DNA of 64,000 nt. Source: Coffea arabica. Its lineage: Eukaryota > Streptophyta > Magnoliopsida > Gentianales > Rubiaceae. A program made the translations under genes and the position numbers. The stretch lies in contig NC_092312.1 in NCBI RefSeq assembly GCF_036785885.1, positions 11,488,001 to 11,552,000 on the forward strand, in the 5' to 3' direction. Under the pieces are notes generated by a model. It ran no database searches, was not told the DNA's origin, and worked only from the letters and a program-made list of their open reading frames with translations. Shown here piece by piece: positions 1 to 12,192 of the stretch. Position 1 is the first letter of the stretch; each line of letters begins with the position of its first letter.

Positions 1-511
1 AAATTAGAACCTACAAACTTCAATTTGCCACCATCATATGCTGAAGATGATCGAGGCAGTGATCCTGCCCTTTCAAGGGGCCCCAGGTTTGATCAGTCAG
101 ATTCAAGGCATCAATCTGGGGACCAAAGAAACGACAGATTACCATCTGGAGGTTAAATTACTGCATCTTTATATCTCTTCTGCTTGTCTTTTACTGAACT
201 CTGGAGTAAAATATGGCTGAAATATCATGGTTACTGCAGTTACAAGTGGAGCATTAGATGCAATAAGGGAAAGAATGAAGAGCATTCAATTAGCTGCAGC
301 TGCAGGAAATCAGGAGCCTGCAAACAAGCCCGTGATAGCTGTGAATGGGAATTTAGGTCATCCCCTGCCAAATCAGTTTCCCCTCGCCACTGAGCATGCG
401 AGTATTGAAAATTCAATGCCGGGAGGGGTTCTTCCTATGGATGAGAAAGCATTATCCGGGCTTCAGGCACGAATGGAGAGGCTAAAAAGTGGGTCCATTG
501 AACCTTTATAG
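1..511 (+). CDS. MOR1: MOR1/XMAP215-family microtubule-associated protein, C-terminal end (partial)
   Basis: This is the 3' end of a gene that begins before the window. Two exons are visible, 1-151 and 240-511, joined by an 88-bp GT-AG intron (a G split before TT gives Val). The frame ends with TAG at 509-511. The C-terminus carries a motif LDAIRERMKSIQLAAAAGN and ends with MDEKALSGLQARMERLKSG, which I recognise as the conserved tail of plant MOR1/GEM1. This family binds tubulin through N-terminal TOG domains (not in the window) and promotes growth of cortical and spindle microtubules. Only about 140 residues are present, all in the low-complexity C-terminal region. The family call rests on the tail motif, so a close paralogue cannot be excluded. 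Confidence 0.82.
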
Positions 512-3505
512 GGAGAGCAATCACTTCTGGGAAAATCATCAATTCTTTTAAGCATCTAGGTGTCATTGTGCCAAAAAGATGCTGATTTTGTAAATGAAGA
601 GCTTGTATCCTGGTGTAATTATAGGGCTGCCTTGAGTACGCATCCATCTTTGCTGATGGAAAAGACTCGTCAAGATTTATTAAAGGTTGCTTTTACAGCT
701 GAGATTGTCCTGTAAGAATTTGGCAACTGGATTATTCTGATTTACTCTTTCTTTGTATATTGTAGGTTGTTCCTTTGTCATGTTTGGCATTTGATAAATG
801 TTTAATGAAAAGTTTTTGATGTGTCAATACAACCAAATTTTGATACCAAGTGTATGTTTGATGATTGATTTCTCCGATTGGAGGTGGTATATTTGGATAT
901 TTAGACTCCATATTTTGCAAAAAGATGGTTGCGATTACGTTTAATCAAATCTTTTAAACAATTGTGATGGGAGGTTAATTCAAAATAACAGCTGTCAATC
1001 TAGTCCTGATGGTTTGTTTTCATTAATCTGAGGAAGATGGATGTTGCGGAATCGCAACTTGTATTACAGCGGAGGACACTGTCAATATAGCGCCTTTGTT
1101 GGACCCCTGTAGGCTGTACTCGCGAGTCACAAATTTTTTTCTCGGACATGATAGCTTTTCTATTCTACTCTTATTCTTACTCTATATTATAGATAGCAAA
1201 CAAATTTATTTAGTTAAATTTATTCATACCTGCATATGAATAGTAGAATATGGATATCTTAAGTTTTTATCCATATAAATTGGTTATCCAATAATATTCA
1301 TTTAATAAATTGATATAATTGAGTAACCAATCAAATTCAATTAGTTCATTTAAAATTGTCTTTCCCAAACCTCCTCTCTTTTCTCATCCATTTAGAAGAA
1401 ATTTGAGCCCTGCATTTGATTATTAAATTCATTGTCGGAAACTTTCATGCATTAATATTGTTGAAACTTTGTAAATAGTGGAATGTTTTATTTTTCAGTC
1501 TTAACAAATATTTGATGCATTTTTTTATGCAAATAGATATCCTACTTGATTTTTTTTTTTAGATTCGTCATTTTGTCATGATGTTGACTACTTTTGTTTT
1601 ATTTAATATTATTATTTTTAAATTTTATCTTATCATTTATTTTCTCGTAGTTTGTTAACCTACTCATTTTTCAGCATTATCAATTTATGACAAGCTTTAA
1701 TCTCCTTTCGTACTTTTCCAAAATGAAATTTTAAATTTGCACATGAAAAAAATGATAGGGGTTCAAAATTTTTGAATTAAGTTTTTATGTTAACTTTCAT
1801 AGTACTTAGTTCAAATTTTTATATTTTTATTGTTCAATTATTAAATAGTATGTAATTTTGAGACCTAGAGCGCGGATGAAAAAAAATTGGTAATTAGACT
1901 TATTGAGTATTATAAGTAAATATTTTAAACTAGTAATGGGGTACAAAGAGTGGTAGTTTGCAAAATGAATTTAATTGAGTTTACAAAAAGTTAAAATAAA
2001 TAGGTTATAAATAGGTAATTGAATTACCAAACTTTTTAAAAAAATTTATCCATTTATACCCATCTAATTAAATGAGTATAAATGAGTTGACTTATTTATA
2101 CCCATTACCCATTTCAACACGCCCAAACCCGCCCAAATAACCCATTTTGATACCTTTTATACCAAGGGGGAGGGGTGGATCCAAATAGGCTAAGAGAAAA
2201 TCCGGAGGGGATTGAACCATCACCGGACCAAACGGTTGCCTTTGCATCTGTTAGTGAAACTTTTCAGGAAATTTTGGAGATGAATGCAAGTCAATGGTCG
2301 ATCCCTTGACCTATCTGCAAAATACTTAAATGAAACAGAGTAGCAATTGAATTTGAAATCATTCGTGATTTCAAGAAAACTGAGAATATTGGCGACTTCA
2401 TGGATCTTTAATATGCTAAGGAATCGTGCAAAATTTAGATGCTACAACATAAGAGGGTCGGATGGGAATCCGCTTCATTATGCTCAGAGGATGTTTTAAG
2501 CGTCAGAAACGAAACTTGCATGTGAATGATCTGGGTTTGAAATTAGATCCTCAATTTTGCCCCAAAAAAAAAGGGCATAACAAACTTGGTGAGTGAATTT
2601 AGAAACTTATAATAATAAACTAGGCGAGTGAGTTTAGAAACTTCGACCGAAATTTGGAACAAACCCTTGTTCTCAAAAACTTTAAAAAAAAAAAAATTAC
2701 AGGTGTGAATTTGGGAACTTCGACAGCAAAGTTTCTACAATATGAAACTTGGTCACTCTAATTAGAGACTAATTACTAAAACAAAAAGAATGGCAAGATT
2801 TGCATTTTGGTTCAATGATCGATCTTCAATGGCGTTTCTTCACATGTGCCTGCTTCATTTGTTTGAGAAAGAGGGCGGCGAGCTGATGCTTTATGGGTCG
2901 TTTTGGTTGGTTTGTCACATGAACATGATGGTCTTCAAGATATAGCCTATTTAATTTGCTCAGTTTCCCCCAACTCCCAAGCGCCTTTGTCATATGAAGA
3001 CTCATATCACAAGAACACAATTTATGTCTTCATATATAGTCTAACTACAAAGATTTAATTCGAAAACTACTACATGTATACCCGCCTTAGTCCTTGAAAA
3101 CATCCAAAGCATTTCGCGATGAGAAAAATATTGGGAAAAATTATCTTACAATTTTTTTTTACAAGAAATAAAAAGTATAAAAAAATTTCAACCTCTACAT
3201 GCATGTGTTTACAAAACAGACAGTATACTTGTTTGCATTGCATGCAAGGTGATTTTCCCTTGTCGATAAGGATGAAATACAAGAATCTCCATCAGCAGGT
3301 CACATCACTATGGCAATTCCATGTAGTATTTATTTGCCATGCAGAATGAGAGGCAAAACTAAATATTTAAAAATTTTGAAAAGTCAGGCACACTTTTTTT
3401 TTTTAAAGGGTGTCCCGCAGAGAATGAACTCCGCAAACTATTCCTCACCATTCATAATTTAAAGACAGCAAAGCTCGAACCACCAGATCAAGCCTTAAAA
3501 GGGGC
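512..3505. other. Gene-free AT-rich spacer after MOR1
   Basis: The first few hundred bases are the probable MOR1 3' UTR. From about 1120 to 2160 the DNA is very AT-rich and resembles a decayed non-autonomous transposon, with a right-hand edge of repeated CCCATT and CCCGCCC words (2100-2150). At 2560-2740 a short degenerate repeat (GTGAGTGAATTTAGAAACTT-like) occurs about three times. I see no supported exon on either strand. Confidence 0.5.
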
Positions 3506-3584
3506 AAAAAATTTGGACCATTTCTCAATTTGTGCGTGCCATCATTGCGCAGGGGCATGCTAATCCTTTTCTCTTAGTATGGAT
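3506..3584 (-). pseudogene. U6 spliceosomal snRNA pseudogene (3' half)
   Basis: Read on the minus strand, this stretch matches the 3' half of plant U6 snRNA: a GATTAGCATG-CCCCTGCGCA core, then a GCACGCACAAAT-like box, GAGAAATGGTCCAAA and a terminal T run at 3506-3511. The 5' stem of U6 (GTCCCTTCGGGGACATC) is absent. The GATACAGAGAAGAT segment is altered, and one G of the invariant GCATGGCCCC is missing. I see no USE element (RTCCCACATCG) or correctly spaced TATA box upstream on the minus strand. A truncated, diverged retro-copy fits best; transcription is unlikely. Confidence 0.75.
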
Positions 3585-4715
3585 ATTATATACTACAACC
3601 TTTATTTCTATTTCCCTACTAGTTCTTTTGTGTTATATTAGTAGGAAATGCATTCCTAAATTACTTTCAGTCCTCCATTTCTAAAATTTTGTATTTTGAG
3701 TCCTCGAACACAATAATTTATTACACGTAGTACATAATTTTATAATAATCGTACAAGTACATATGGGATTGGCTTAATTTTTGTTAAAATCAAAATTATG
3801 GTGGCATTGACAATTACGGAATTAAGGCAACCACAAAACTTTCATTTTTCATCCAACAATTTCCAAAATAAATTAGAATGAAAACAATGTGTTCAATTTG
3901 AAGCTTAAAAAGTCGAATGAATATATATATATTGTTTTCAAGAGGCATTTGTTCTTAATGGTGAATTTTCACTTTAAGTGTAGGGGTTTAAGATGTCAAA
4001 TATTAAGAGAGGGGAATGTGTAATTTTGCGACAAGATGAAAATCCTTAAAACTTTTTCCAGCCTATTTTATAATTTTCAATAGATGAGGAACTTCCAAGC
4101 CCCCCAATAACTACATAGATATTTAATTCTTGCTTGATCTTTAACTTGAAATATTTTTGGTCGACACTGTGGCATTTTCAATATTCGTGAATTAGAATAC
4201 ATCATTCTAAATTTTGCTGTTTATGAAATTTTTTCTGTTGTATGAGAAGGGTTTTAAGTCTTTTTTTTTTTTAAATTGAAATAGTGCCTCCTGTAATTGC
4301 AAAGTAATTAATGGGAGTTTTGTGAATTTAAATAATAAATGAAAACTAACATTTGATAAAAGTGAAACTAAAATATGGACTCTGAAATATGCAGCTGTTA
4401 AGTTTTTGAATTGTTAAGTATTGAAATATTAATATTTGAACCTATTCTACATTAAGTGATAAGTAAAAACTTATCACTTGTTATTTTGAGTAAGTATATT
4501 CTATTTTTTGTAATCAAACAAGCCTTAACATCACTTTTTAGATGTTGTATTTTTTATTATCAAACACAAGATTTGAACCATTAAATTTAAGTATTAAATT
4601 AAATTATGGAACAGGGTCTAAATGTACTAAATAGTACATTTGGGGCACCCATTAAAAATTCTTGGAAATAAAAAGCGACCAACTGAAGTCACAGAAGACC
4701 TCAAGTCCTGACTTC

Positions 4716-5276
4716 TAGGGATGGCAATGGGGGCGGGCACCCGCCCCACGGGGGGTCATTGGGGCGGGGGGTGGGGGGAAATTCCCCCTGTTTAGAAACG
4801 GGGCGTGAGGCGGAGGTATACTTCCCCGCATATATGTACATAATTATATATATAATGATATTATCAATTATGCTACTAATTATACATGTCTATTAATAAA
4901 ATTTATTAATTTTTTATACTAAATTTATTAATACATTTATGTTAAATTCCCAACTACACTTAATACAATAACATTTTTTCTAAAAAAAACATAATAATAA
5001 TTTAGTGATTGTATTTGTATCAAAAGTAAAAACTTGATTATTTTAATTATATTTGTTTTATCATATTAAATTGTATTCAAATAACTTTTGTTTTATTATT
5101 TTTATGAGTTTTAATTGTGAAATTATAATAAATAATAATTTGATGATGTATTGATATTTTAGTACTTGATTATTTATTTAAATTTAATTATAATAAAATT
5201 ATATAATAAAATTTTTTTAATCTTACACGTGCCCCGGGGGGCGGGGGGAGGTGTCCCCCGCCCATTGCCACCCCTA
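4716..5276. mobile_element. hAT-type MITE with 8-bp TSD
   Basis: This is a 561-bp non-autonomous DNA transposon. Its ends are inverted copies: TAGGGATGGCAATGGG on the left, and TAGGGGTGGCAATGGG read inward from the right. GC-rich subterminal blocks flank an extremely AT-rich core. The 8-bp flanks CTGACTTC (4708-4715) and CTGACTCC (5277-5284) differ at one position, which fits the 8-bp TSD of hAT elements. There is no coding capacity. It lies about 450 bp upstream of the DUF1218 start. Confidence 0.85.
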
Positions 5277-5721
5277 CTGACTCCTGAAGAAGCACGCTAA
5301 GTTTAAACGATAGCTCATTCAATCGAATCATTAATATTTGATAATTAAACGACACAAGTAGTACTACTACTACTATGAAGCGGTAAGTGCATTAAGTTTA
5401 TTCCGCTCTTACAAGAATCCAAGAAAGTCTCCTCCCCTCCCAGAATTCCAAGAAACCTCCTCCTTCGTTACTTTACTTCTTCCTTAATTAACAATAGATT
5501 TTTTTTTGGTTATTTCCGGTAAGTACTTAGTCCACAGTATATATCTGGTCTATAATATCTTCTTCAATTTCCAGACACCTAGTAATATTGGTGGGTTTTT
5601 TTTTTCTCCTTTTTTGGCCCCGTGGGATTTTTTATGCTTGCTTTTCTGTAACGCTTTTAATACTGTTGTTTAACTTTTGCGGTGTTGATATTGAATTGAA
5701 GTGATATAGGCTATTGTTAAG
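5277..5721 (+). promoter_or_regulatory. Upstream/5'-UTR region of the DUF1218 gene
   Basis: Between the hAT MITE and the ATG is a CT-rich stretch (about 5405-5480) typical of plant leader regions. It is followed by a possible donor site (CCG|GTAAGTAC, about 5518) and T-rich DNA, so a 5'-UTR intron is possible. I could not place a convincing TATA box. Confidence 0.3.
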
Positions 5722-8700
5722 ATGCCTTCTTCAACGCTTTTGCTGTTGGTGGTGTTTATTATTGATTTGATAGCTTTTGCACTTGCTGTTGCTGCTGAGC
5801 AAAGAAGGGCTTCTGTAAGTTTATTCCCAGACTTCTAATTTGCCTTCTTCTATGCCAATTTAGAGTGGTAGATGGAACTCTTTTTTCTTGATTATAGCTT
5901 GAGGTTTTGGTTAGAGCTGCTGGCAGAAAGTTGCAATTTTGTTTTGGTTCGTGATCTGCTAATATTTAATTGCAATTTTGATAAAGGCCTGTTGAATTTT
6001 CATGTGCATCAGAAATAGAATCCAAGTCTATCTGCTGTTCTCGAGTTTATGAATTTCCCATTTTAGGTATTCAGGTAGCTAATTTTACAGTATAACCATT
6101 CATGTTCAGTGTTGTGGATGTGATATGGAAATATGTGTTGAGCATGAACATTCTAGCAATAAATCACTGTAGGCCTAATGAGAAAAATTATAGTTTGTGG
6201 TCATCATCTGCATATTGTCTTTGCGTGTCTTTGCATATCGTAGATTTGTGTCTCTAGTTCTGCAGGTCTCAGTGTGATAAGAAATTTTGATGTCATTTAT
6301 GTAAGACCCAACTGACACATAACATATTGTATACATTTCATGAAGGTCTCCATGTAAAAACTGCTTTTTTTTTTCGGTCTCTGATATAACTATAGAAAGG
6401 GCATTCATTGACTAGATAGAAACGTATGTGCCCCAATAACTGAAGATTCAATGAAAATCAAAAGAGAAAATATTATAGAGATTGAAGGGCTTGAGACCAA
6501 GGTTCAGTAGGGGCTTCCAATGGTTGGGAAATTTCCTAAAAAAAAAAAAAAGGATTAGGCAAGAATGACTGCAAACGATGCTTTATAGGTGTTTACCATA
6601 GGAGGATTGCAAACTGGTTAAGCTATTCAGGAAACTGTAGTCTGTTTTTTTGGCCGCCCCAACCCTGGTTTTACAAAGAAGAGATTCAGTGATTGTGTAT
6701 AGGAAGCCTGAAATGTGAAAAATCTTGGAAGACAACATGCATCAGTGAAGTGATGGAGATTATTGTCCTCTTCTCTGACTATTGTTCACTGTGTATAAAG
6801 TGCTTGTGCTAGTGTGATGGTTGTGACTATAATTGCCTGGGCATGAAGACCATGTCAATGCCCTTTCAAAAATCCACATGGAGTCTTTTGTGCAGGGTAG
6901 GAATTAAGACTTAATTGACGGAAATAATTTAAGAGATAAGCGTTTGATTTCTTCTCTGCATGTTCGGATTGCCCTCATCAAAGTCCGGTAAGGGACCTGT
7001 AGAGCTGGATGGTCTGCCTGAAGCCAGCCTCTCACTTTAGTTGCTTCATTTCTTAACCTGACTCTTCTCTCATCTGTCACTCCCAAATTTACCTTAGTCA
7101 AGGCTGATGTAGAGAAGCAAAGGGGGAATTGTAAACATTTGTGGAATTCACCAAGAAACAGTTTGCAATCTAAAATTGAATTGTTCAGTATCTAAATTTT
7201 AAAATGGTAGTGCATGAACACAAGTTTTTTATCAGATCCTCCAATATAGCAACTAGTATCAAATTGCTTGCATCATAAGCAGTGGCTTTTATTACTAATT
7301 GTCTTGGAAGGTGCACCATTTTAACCATTTGAATGACCTTAAGGTCGCTATTTAACAGACCATCCTTGAAAAGAGTGATAGCATAAAGCTGGAATAATTG
7401 TGTTGAATTGAGGCAGTTATCTTTGCTTACTGTAGTGCCAATTAATAGGCATCAAATTTGAACTTTTTTCCCCCCATTTTTTGGCCTCAAAATATCCTTA
7501 AACACTACACAAACTTGTTATCCAGAAATTGATAAGGAATACCAGAAACACCTTTACATCTAGAATTGGACTTCTATTAAGCTTAATTACTTATATATCT
7601 CAACTGTTGTAGCTCAGTAAATGATATTGCACTGGAGAAGTAATCAGTTATTTCTTTATAGAAAGATTGGCTCAAATTAGAGCACTATAACAATTCATGT
7701 GCCTCACTTTTCTGGCAGGCAACAACTACCGCAAATGCTACTTCAAACTATTGCGTCTATGAATCAGATGTTGCAACTGGCTTGGGTGTGGGGTCACTGC
7801 TGTGCCTTCTGGCAAGTCAACTACTTGTGATGTTTGCAAGTCGATGCTTGTGTTGTGGCAGGGCACTACGACCTGGCCGTCCAAGGACCTGGGCAATTGT
7901 CCTATTTATAACCTGCTGGTATGTTCTATTAAATATTACTCTGCCTGCTCTTCATGTTTGCTTAAGATGGCCATTTTGTACTCTCACCCATGGTGTTGTT
8001 AGTTTTACTTGGAAAGCTGCACTTAAAGCCAAGCCCAGGCAAGCTCTGACACAGTCAGAGGTGGGTTAAGCAAATCTGACTTGAGCATCCACTTCACGCT
8101 TTGTCTTTTGTTGTCCTGAATATTGAGATTGAGCTAACTCAGATTTATATTTAATAAACTCAAGTTTGGCTTGAGTTCTGTAATATTTCTTTCTGTTACT
8201 TTTCCCGGATGTCTTCTTTTGCATTCTTATAAACCCCCAACTTTTTATGTTTCAACAACAAGAAACCCTAATGGGCTTATGATGTGTGCATAGCACGTAA
8301 TATTTGCACTCTAAAATAGAGAAGGAATTCATTAGTGAAAGTGTGAATAGACATGCTTAATTTTGTATTAAGTTATGTTTTAGCTTGGAATTATATTGCT
8401 TAAGCTTGAATCACTTGTAAAATGATACTTAACTTGATTCAAGCTCATTAGTCTTCAAATCAAGCCCCAGCAATTTGATTAAAGCTCTCTTTGATCTCAA
8501 CCTGACTTGCATCTTTTATTTTCGTGAAGAAAATGGAATTTTTTCCTGGATTTGGATAAATGGCGGTGCATTCTTGGTTTTCAGGTTGACCTTTTTTATT
8601 GCTGAAGTGTGCTTGCTAGCTGGTTCTGTGAAAAATGCCTACCATACCAAGTACAGAACTATTGTGTCTCAGAACCCTCCTTCCTGCGAGACATTGAGAA

Positions 8701-8840
8701 AGGGGGTCTTTGGGGCTGCGGCTGCATTCATCGTTTTCACTGGCGTACTCTCTGAGCTCTACTACGTGAGTTATTCAAGGGCTGATGATGGATACCTCCC
8801 TAATGTTAGGGATGCTGGCATAAGGATGGGGGCCTTATAA
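5722..8840 (+). CDS. DUF1218 family membrane protein
   Basis: Three exons, 5722-5814, 7719-7918 and 8585-8840, join in phase at GT-AG borders (phase 0, then TG|G completing Trp) to give 182 residues ending in TAA. The protein has an N-terminal hydrophobic segment (about 3-25, possibly a signal anchor) and further membrane spans near residues 50-70, 82-105 and 138-158. It has a Cys-rich turn SRCLCCGRA and a conserved-looking tail GVLSELYYVSYSRADDGY. Length and layout match the plant DUF1218 family, small four-helix membrane proteins. Some members, such as MWL proteins, are linked to secondary wall and lignin, but the role of this one cannot be told from sequence. Intron 1 is 1.9 kb and I see no gene in it. 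Confidence 0.85.
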
Positions 8841-9524
8841 CAAGAGACCACCAACATATCTAGAGATAATTTTATTAGAAAACTGAAGTACGATGGATGG
8901 TGCTTTAATGTTCTAGGATTTGTTGGGTTCTCATCTGTAAATTGTGGTGCTATTCTGAAATGGAGGTGCGTATATGTACGAAAACAGTTGCCCCTCCTGT
9001 TCCTTCTAACCTCTCTAATGTCTTGTTCTGCCACAGTTCCACATATTTGCCTTTTTCTTCTTGTCCTTTCTTTTATTTTCTCTATATAATTCTTGGTGGA
9101 GCGGTACAGACGTTGCTCCTCCGGCATCGAGGTTAATGTCATTTCCAACTCAGCTCAAATGGTTGGAGTCTCTCTGGTCTTGATAATCCCTTGCAGCAGT
9201 CAGAATGACATTAAGCAGTGAAATAAATTCCCAAAAGCAGTTTGGCTTCTTCTTCATTGGTATGCATTTAACGTGCACGAAATGTCAGTCTTATGAACTT
9301 TTGGAGAGGCCACTGCAATTTACCTAAAAGTTTTATGAAGGGGTCCTTGCCCTTTATTCTTGTGATATTTGTCCTGATAATAAAGACATACTCGTTTATG
9401 AACATGCACTGGACTTGTCAAATTTATTTTCCCTTTTCAAATTTATTTTCCCTTGTCAAAGACAGAAGTTTGAAATTTTTTTTTAAATTTCCGACCAATT
9501 GCTTGTATTATTGTAAAAATCAAA
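8841..9524. other. 3' flank of DUF1218 gene, no further gene seen
   Basis: Probable 3' UTR and spacer. A short direct repeat of AAATTTATTTTCCCTT occurs near 9419-9455. Open frames here are short and on both strands, with no recognisable product. Confidence 0.4.
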
Positions 9525-10450
9525 GAGATAATTTCGAAACCTCACCCTTGATGTCTGATAGCATCACTGACCTTTCCTGAGGTTTCAAAGATATCACTAA
9601 CCTCTCCTAAAACCAATTTTTTTCTAACCATGTTAGCCCAAAGCCAGAAAAAAAATCATTTAAGGAAAGAGATGATATTTTGATTCTAACTCTACACTTT
9701 TGTGTCGATCCACGCTGAATTTTCTACCAAGTTGATTTATAATATAGGGTAGGCATAAAAGGACTAAAAATGTTGGGCCGGGGGGGGGGGGGGGTTTAAA
9801 TGCAAACAAAATAATGGTTAGAATACGATTTTTTTTTTTTTTGGAAAATTTTCTACCTAAAATTTATCAAAAATAATTAGATTAATTTCATGTAAGGTTG
9901 GCAATGCAGGGCCAAAAAAGTAGGGCCGGGGCGGGGGAGGGGGAGAAAGGAGGGGCGTTTAAGTATAAGATCAATTGTTAAACCACAATTTTTTATGAAT
10001 TTCAATATTTTTCTATTCTAATTAGTTGGCCTAGATAATTATTAGAATTGCAAGGATAATGCAACACAAGATTAGCATGGGATGAAAGTTTGGGGCAGGT
10101 GGTTCGAGTGCAAAAGTAATGGTTAGAATAGCCATTTTCTATGGATCTCAATTTTTTTTAGCCTAAATAAGTGTTAGGATAGAGAATATTGTAATATAAT
10201 GTTGACATAGGAGAAACCAAAAAGTGGTGGTTTTAGTACAAAAGTAATTGTTGGAATTTTTTTTTTTTTTGTCCATCAATTTTTATTCTTTCTCCAGATC
10301 GTTTGTGCCTAAATAATCGCAAGAAGAGTAAGGAAGACTGGTGTCTTTGGATCCCACCTCTGTAGTAGGGGAAGTAAGCGTAGTTCTGAAACATTAGGGA
10401 TGCTAAATGATATTGTTGAAAATCTTGGGGATGTTTTCTGAAATTATCCC
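9525..10450. mobile_element. Inverted-repeat DNA transposon (MITE-like) with perfect 9-bp TSD
   Basis: This 926-bp element is bounded by GAGATAATTTC on the left and its near-inverse GAAATTATCCC on the right. Identical 9-bp flanks AAAATCAAA lie at 9516-9524 and 10451-10459. A 9-bp duplication suggests the Mutator superfamily, although the weak terminal match and the hAT-like AGGTTTC subterminal words leave the class open. The interior is made of about four degenerate tandem units, each with a G-rich GGGCC block, a segment like AAAAGTAATGGTTAGAAT and a T run. It has no coding capacity. Confidence 0.7.
9776..9795. repeat. Poly-G run
   Basis: A near-uninterrupted run of G inside the 9525-10450 element. 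It marks one of the degenerate internal units; G-quadruplex formation is possible. Confidence 0.8.
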
Positions 10451-11997
10451 AAAATCAAAGGATGGACTGTAGTTTTGACAACTACCTTTTGAGGTTTGGA
10501 AAATGTCTCCTTAGCGGAGAAGAAATTAGTAAGGCTCCAAATTTCCAATATCTGCTTTCAAGTGCAGAGGCGTGGTGTAGAGAGTTGCGCCTTCAATTGC
10601 AGCTGGAGGTATGATTTCTCTAATTTTGCCCCTGCAGCTATTGAAAAAGAAAGCGACATAGCAGAAAGTGAGAAACAATTAAATTATAGCTAGAAATCAC
10701 ACCACGTATTAATTGAACACATGTTGATGAGATCCAACTCAAGTCTTTTAAGTAAGTTAGGAAAGTTAAAAGAGAACGGTTTATTGTCAAGGAGATTTTG
10801 ATCTAGTGGTTCAGATTGAAATGTCAAAATTTAGAAGTTTTGAATTCCAATCCTTGTATTCCTCCTTACTTCTTAAATTTCATCCCTCCCTACTAGGAAA
10901 AAAAAATTTAGAGAACCCAGTAGTTAGTTTTTTGGTCAAGTTAAGTTATCACCACAAATCTAGCAAATTTTTTTGGTTAAGTTTTTAGTACTTTTTTAAT
11001 TTGGTAGTTTTGAGTATTGTTTTAAGTTATTTCCCGTGTATTTTTTTTATTTACAGTCGATTTAGTAGCTTGAGTATCGTTTGAAGTTATTTCTTGAGTA
11101 TTTGTGGCTTACAGTTTTCGATTATAAAGAGGGCGTCAAATTGTTGCATTTAGTTAAGAAGAGTGAAAACATGAAAGTCTTGTTTTTATTAATTAATAAT
11201 ATATTGTTGAATTTTTTATCTCCCTTTTCTTACACATCTTCATGTGTGTAAATTAGCCTCCCTTTTATGTATTTGTGCGCGCTTGAAATTGATCTCCCAA
11301 TTCGATAATTTTGGGTTCTACAATAATTCGCTGGCTGCCTATTGATTCAAAAACAGGTTGGAAGGCGTGCTTTTTAACTAGACGCCTTAATGTAATGTAA
11401 GTGCTAGTGAAAACGCGCTTCCTTTAGCATTGTGACATTATACCCTTAATTACCTTGGCTCATTGGAGTGAGGTCAGTAAACCACATTATTCAACAGTAT
11501 CCTGACTTCTCCTGGTCAATTACAAAGGCATTTTTTGAGCTGTGGGTTAATTAAATTTCTATATCTGCCAACGGGTCTCATCACCACAAATTCACAATAC
11601 ATAGATGAGGTTAAAAAAGATCTTTTTACTTTCAAAAGAAAATTATATCTTTGTCACCAAATAAAAAAAACTTGAAAATAACTAAATACAGGAAAAAAAA
11701 AGAAGTGTGAACACTTTTAATAGGTAGCTTTTTTAATTAACATTTTGCTTATAAAATACTACTTTCTTTTATTTATCATCCAAATGAATTGAAGGAAGAC
11801 TAATGTGCATTTAGCCAAACTACTAAATTTAAACTAAACCCAATGTTAAAGAAGAAATAGGAAACAAATTTTTAAAAGCCTACTAATATTTCAAGTAGCT
11901 GGATTCAAGCTTAATTTATTCAAAATGAATGTCATATAGTTGGGTGGAACATCCGACTTTTTAAGGAAAAGAACATATCGATTAACTTTGTAATAGC
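10451..11997. other. AT-rich spacer, no gene seen
   Basis: Short open frames only. At about 10985-11115 two imperfect copies of a unit of roughly 60 bases (AGTAT-GTTT-AAGTTATTTC and TTTACAGTC/TTACAGTTT words) lie in tandem. A stretch near 10800-10860 resembles a tRNA-like A/B box but is too degenerate to call. Confidence 0.4.
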
Positions 11998-12192
11998 TCC
12001 CGCGTGAATGGTCCAGCGACAGCGCCTTTCACCAGTGAACCTTGAGGTCACAAGTTCGAGTCTCCACTTCGCTGGATTCCTCTGCGCACTTAACGTGTTC
12101 GGGCCGGGTTGGGGCGTCAGGTCCGGACCGCAGGGGATTAGTCGGGCCCTTCTAGAATCTCTAGCGGGATCATTTAGCTAGCCCTTCTAGCA
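11998..12192 (+). mobile_element. tRNA-derived SINE (probable)
   Basis: A GC-richer island in AT-rich DNA. It starts with a tRNA-like head: an A-box-like GTGAATGGTCCAGCG, then 35-40 bases later a B-box-like CAAGTTCGAGTCTCC. The body ends with GGGGATTAGTCGGGCC, a word typical of plant SINE bodies such as Au-like families. The short tail has TCTAG repeats. Target-site duplications were not found, so the limits are approximate. Confidence 0.6.

Noticed and set aside
3119-3349. Open frames on both strands around 3070-3349
   Set aside because: Low-complexity K/F-rich translations in AT-rich DNA, overlapping on both strands, with no domain or splice context.
8771-9148. Minus-strand 125-codon frame over the DUF1218 3' end
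   Set aside because: Antisense shadow of the last DUF1218 exon and its 3' UTR; no recognisable motif.
10800-10870. tRNA/SINE-like A and B box words (TAGTGGTTCAG ... TTTTGAATTCCAATCC)
   Set aside because: The B box is too degenerate (GGTTCGAATCC expected) and no SINE body or tail follows.
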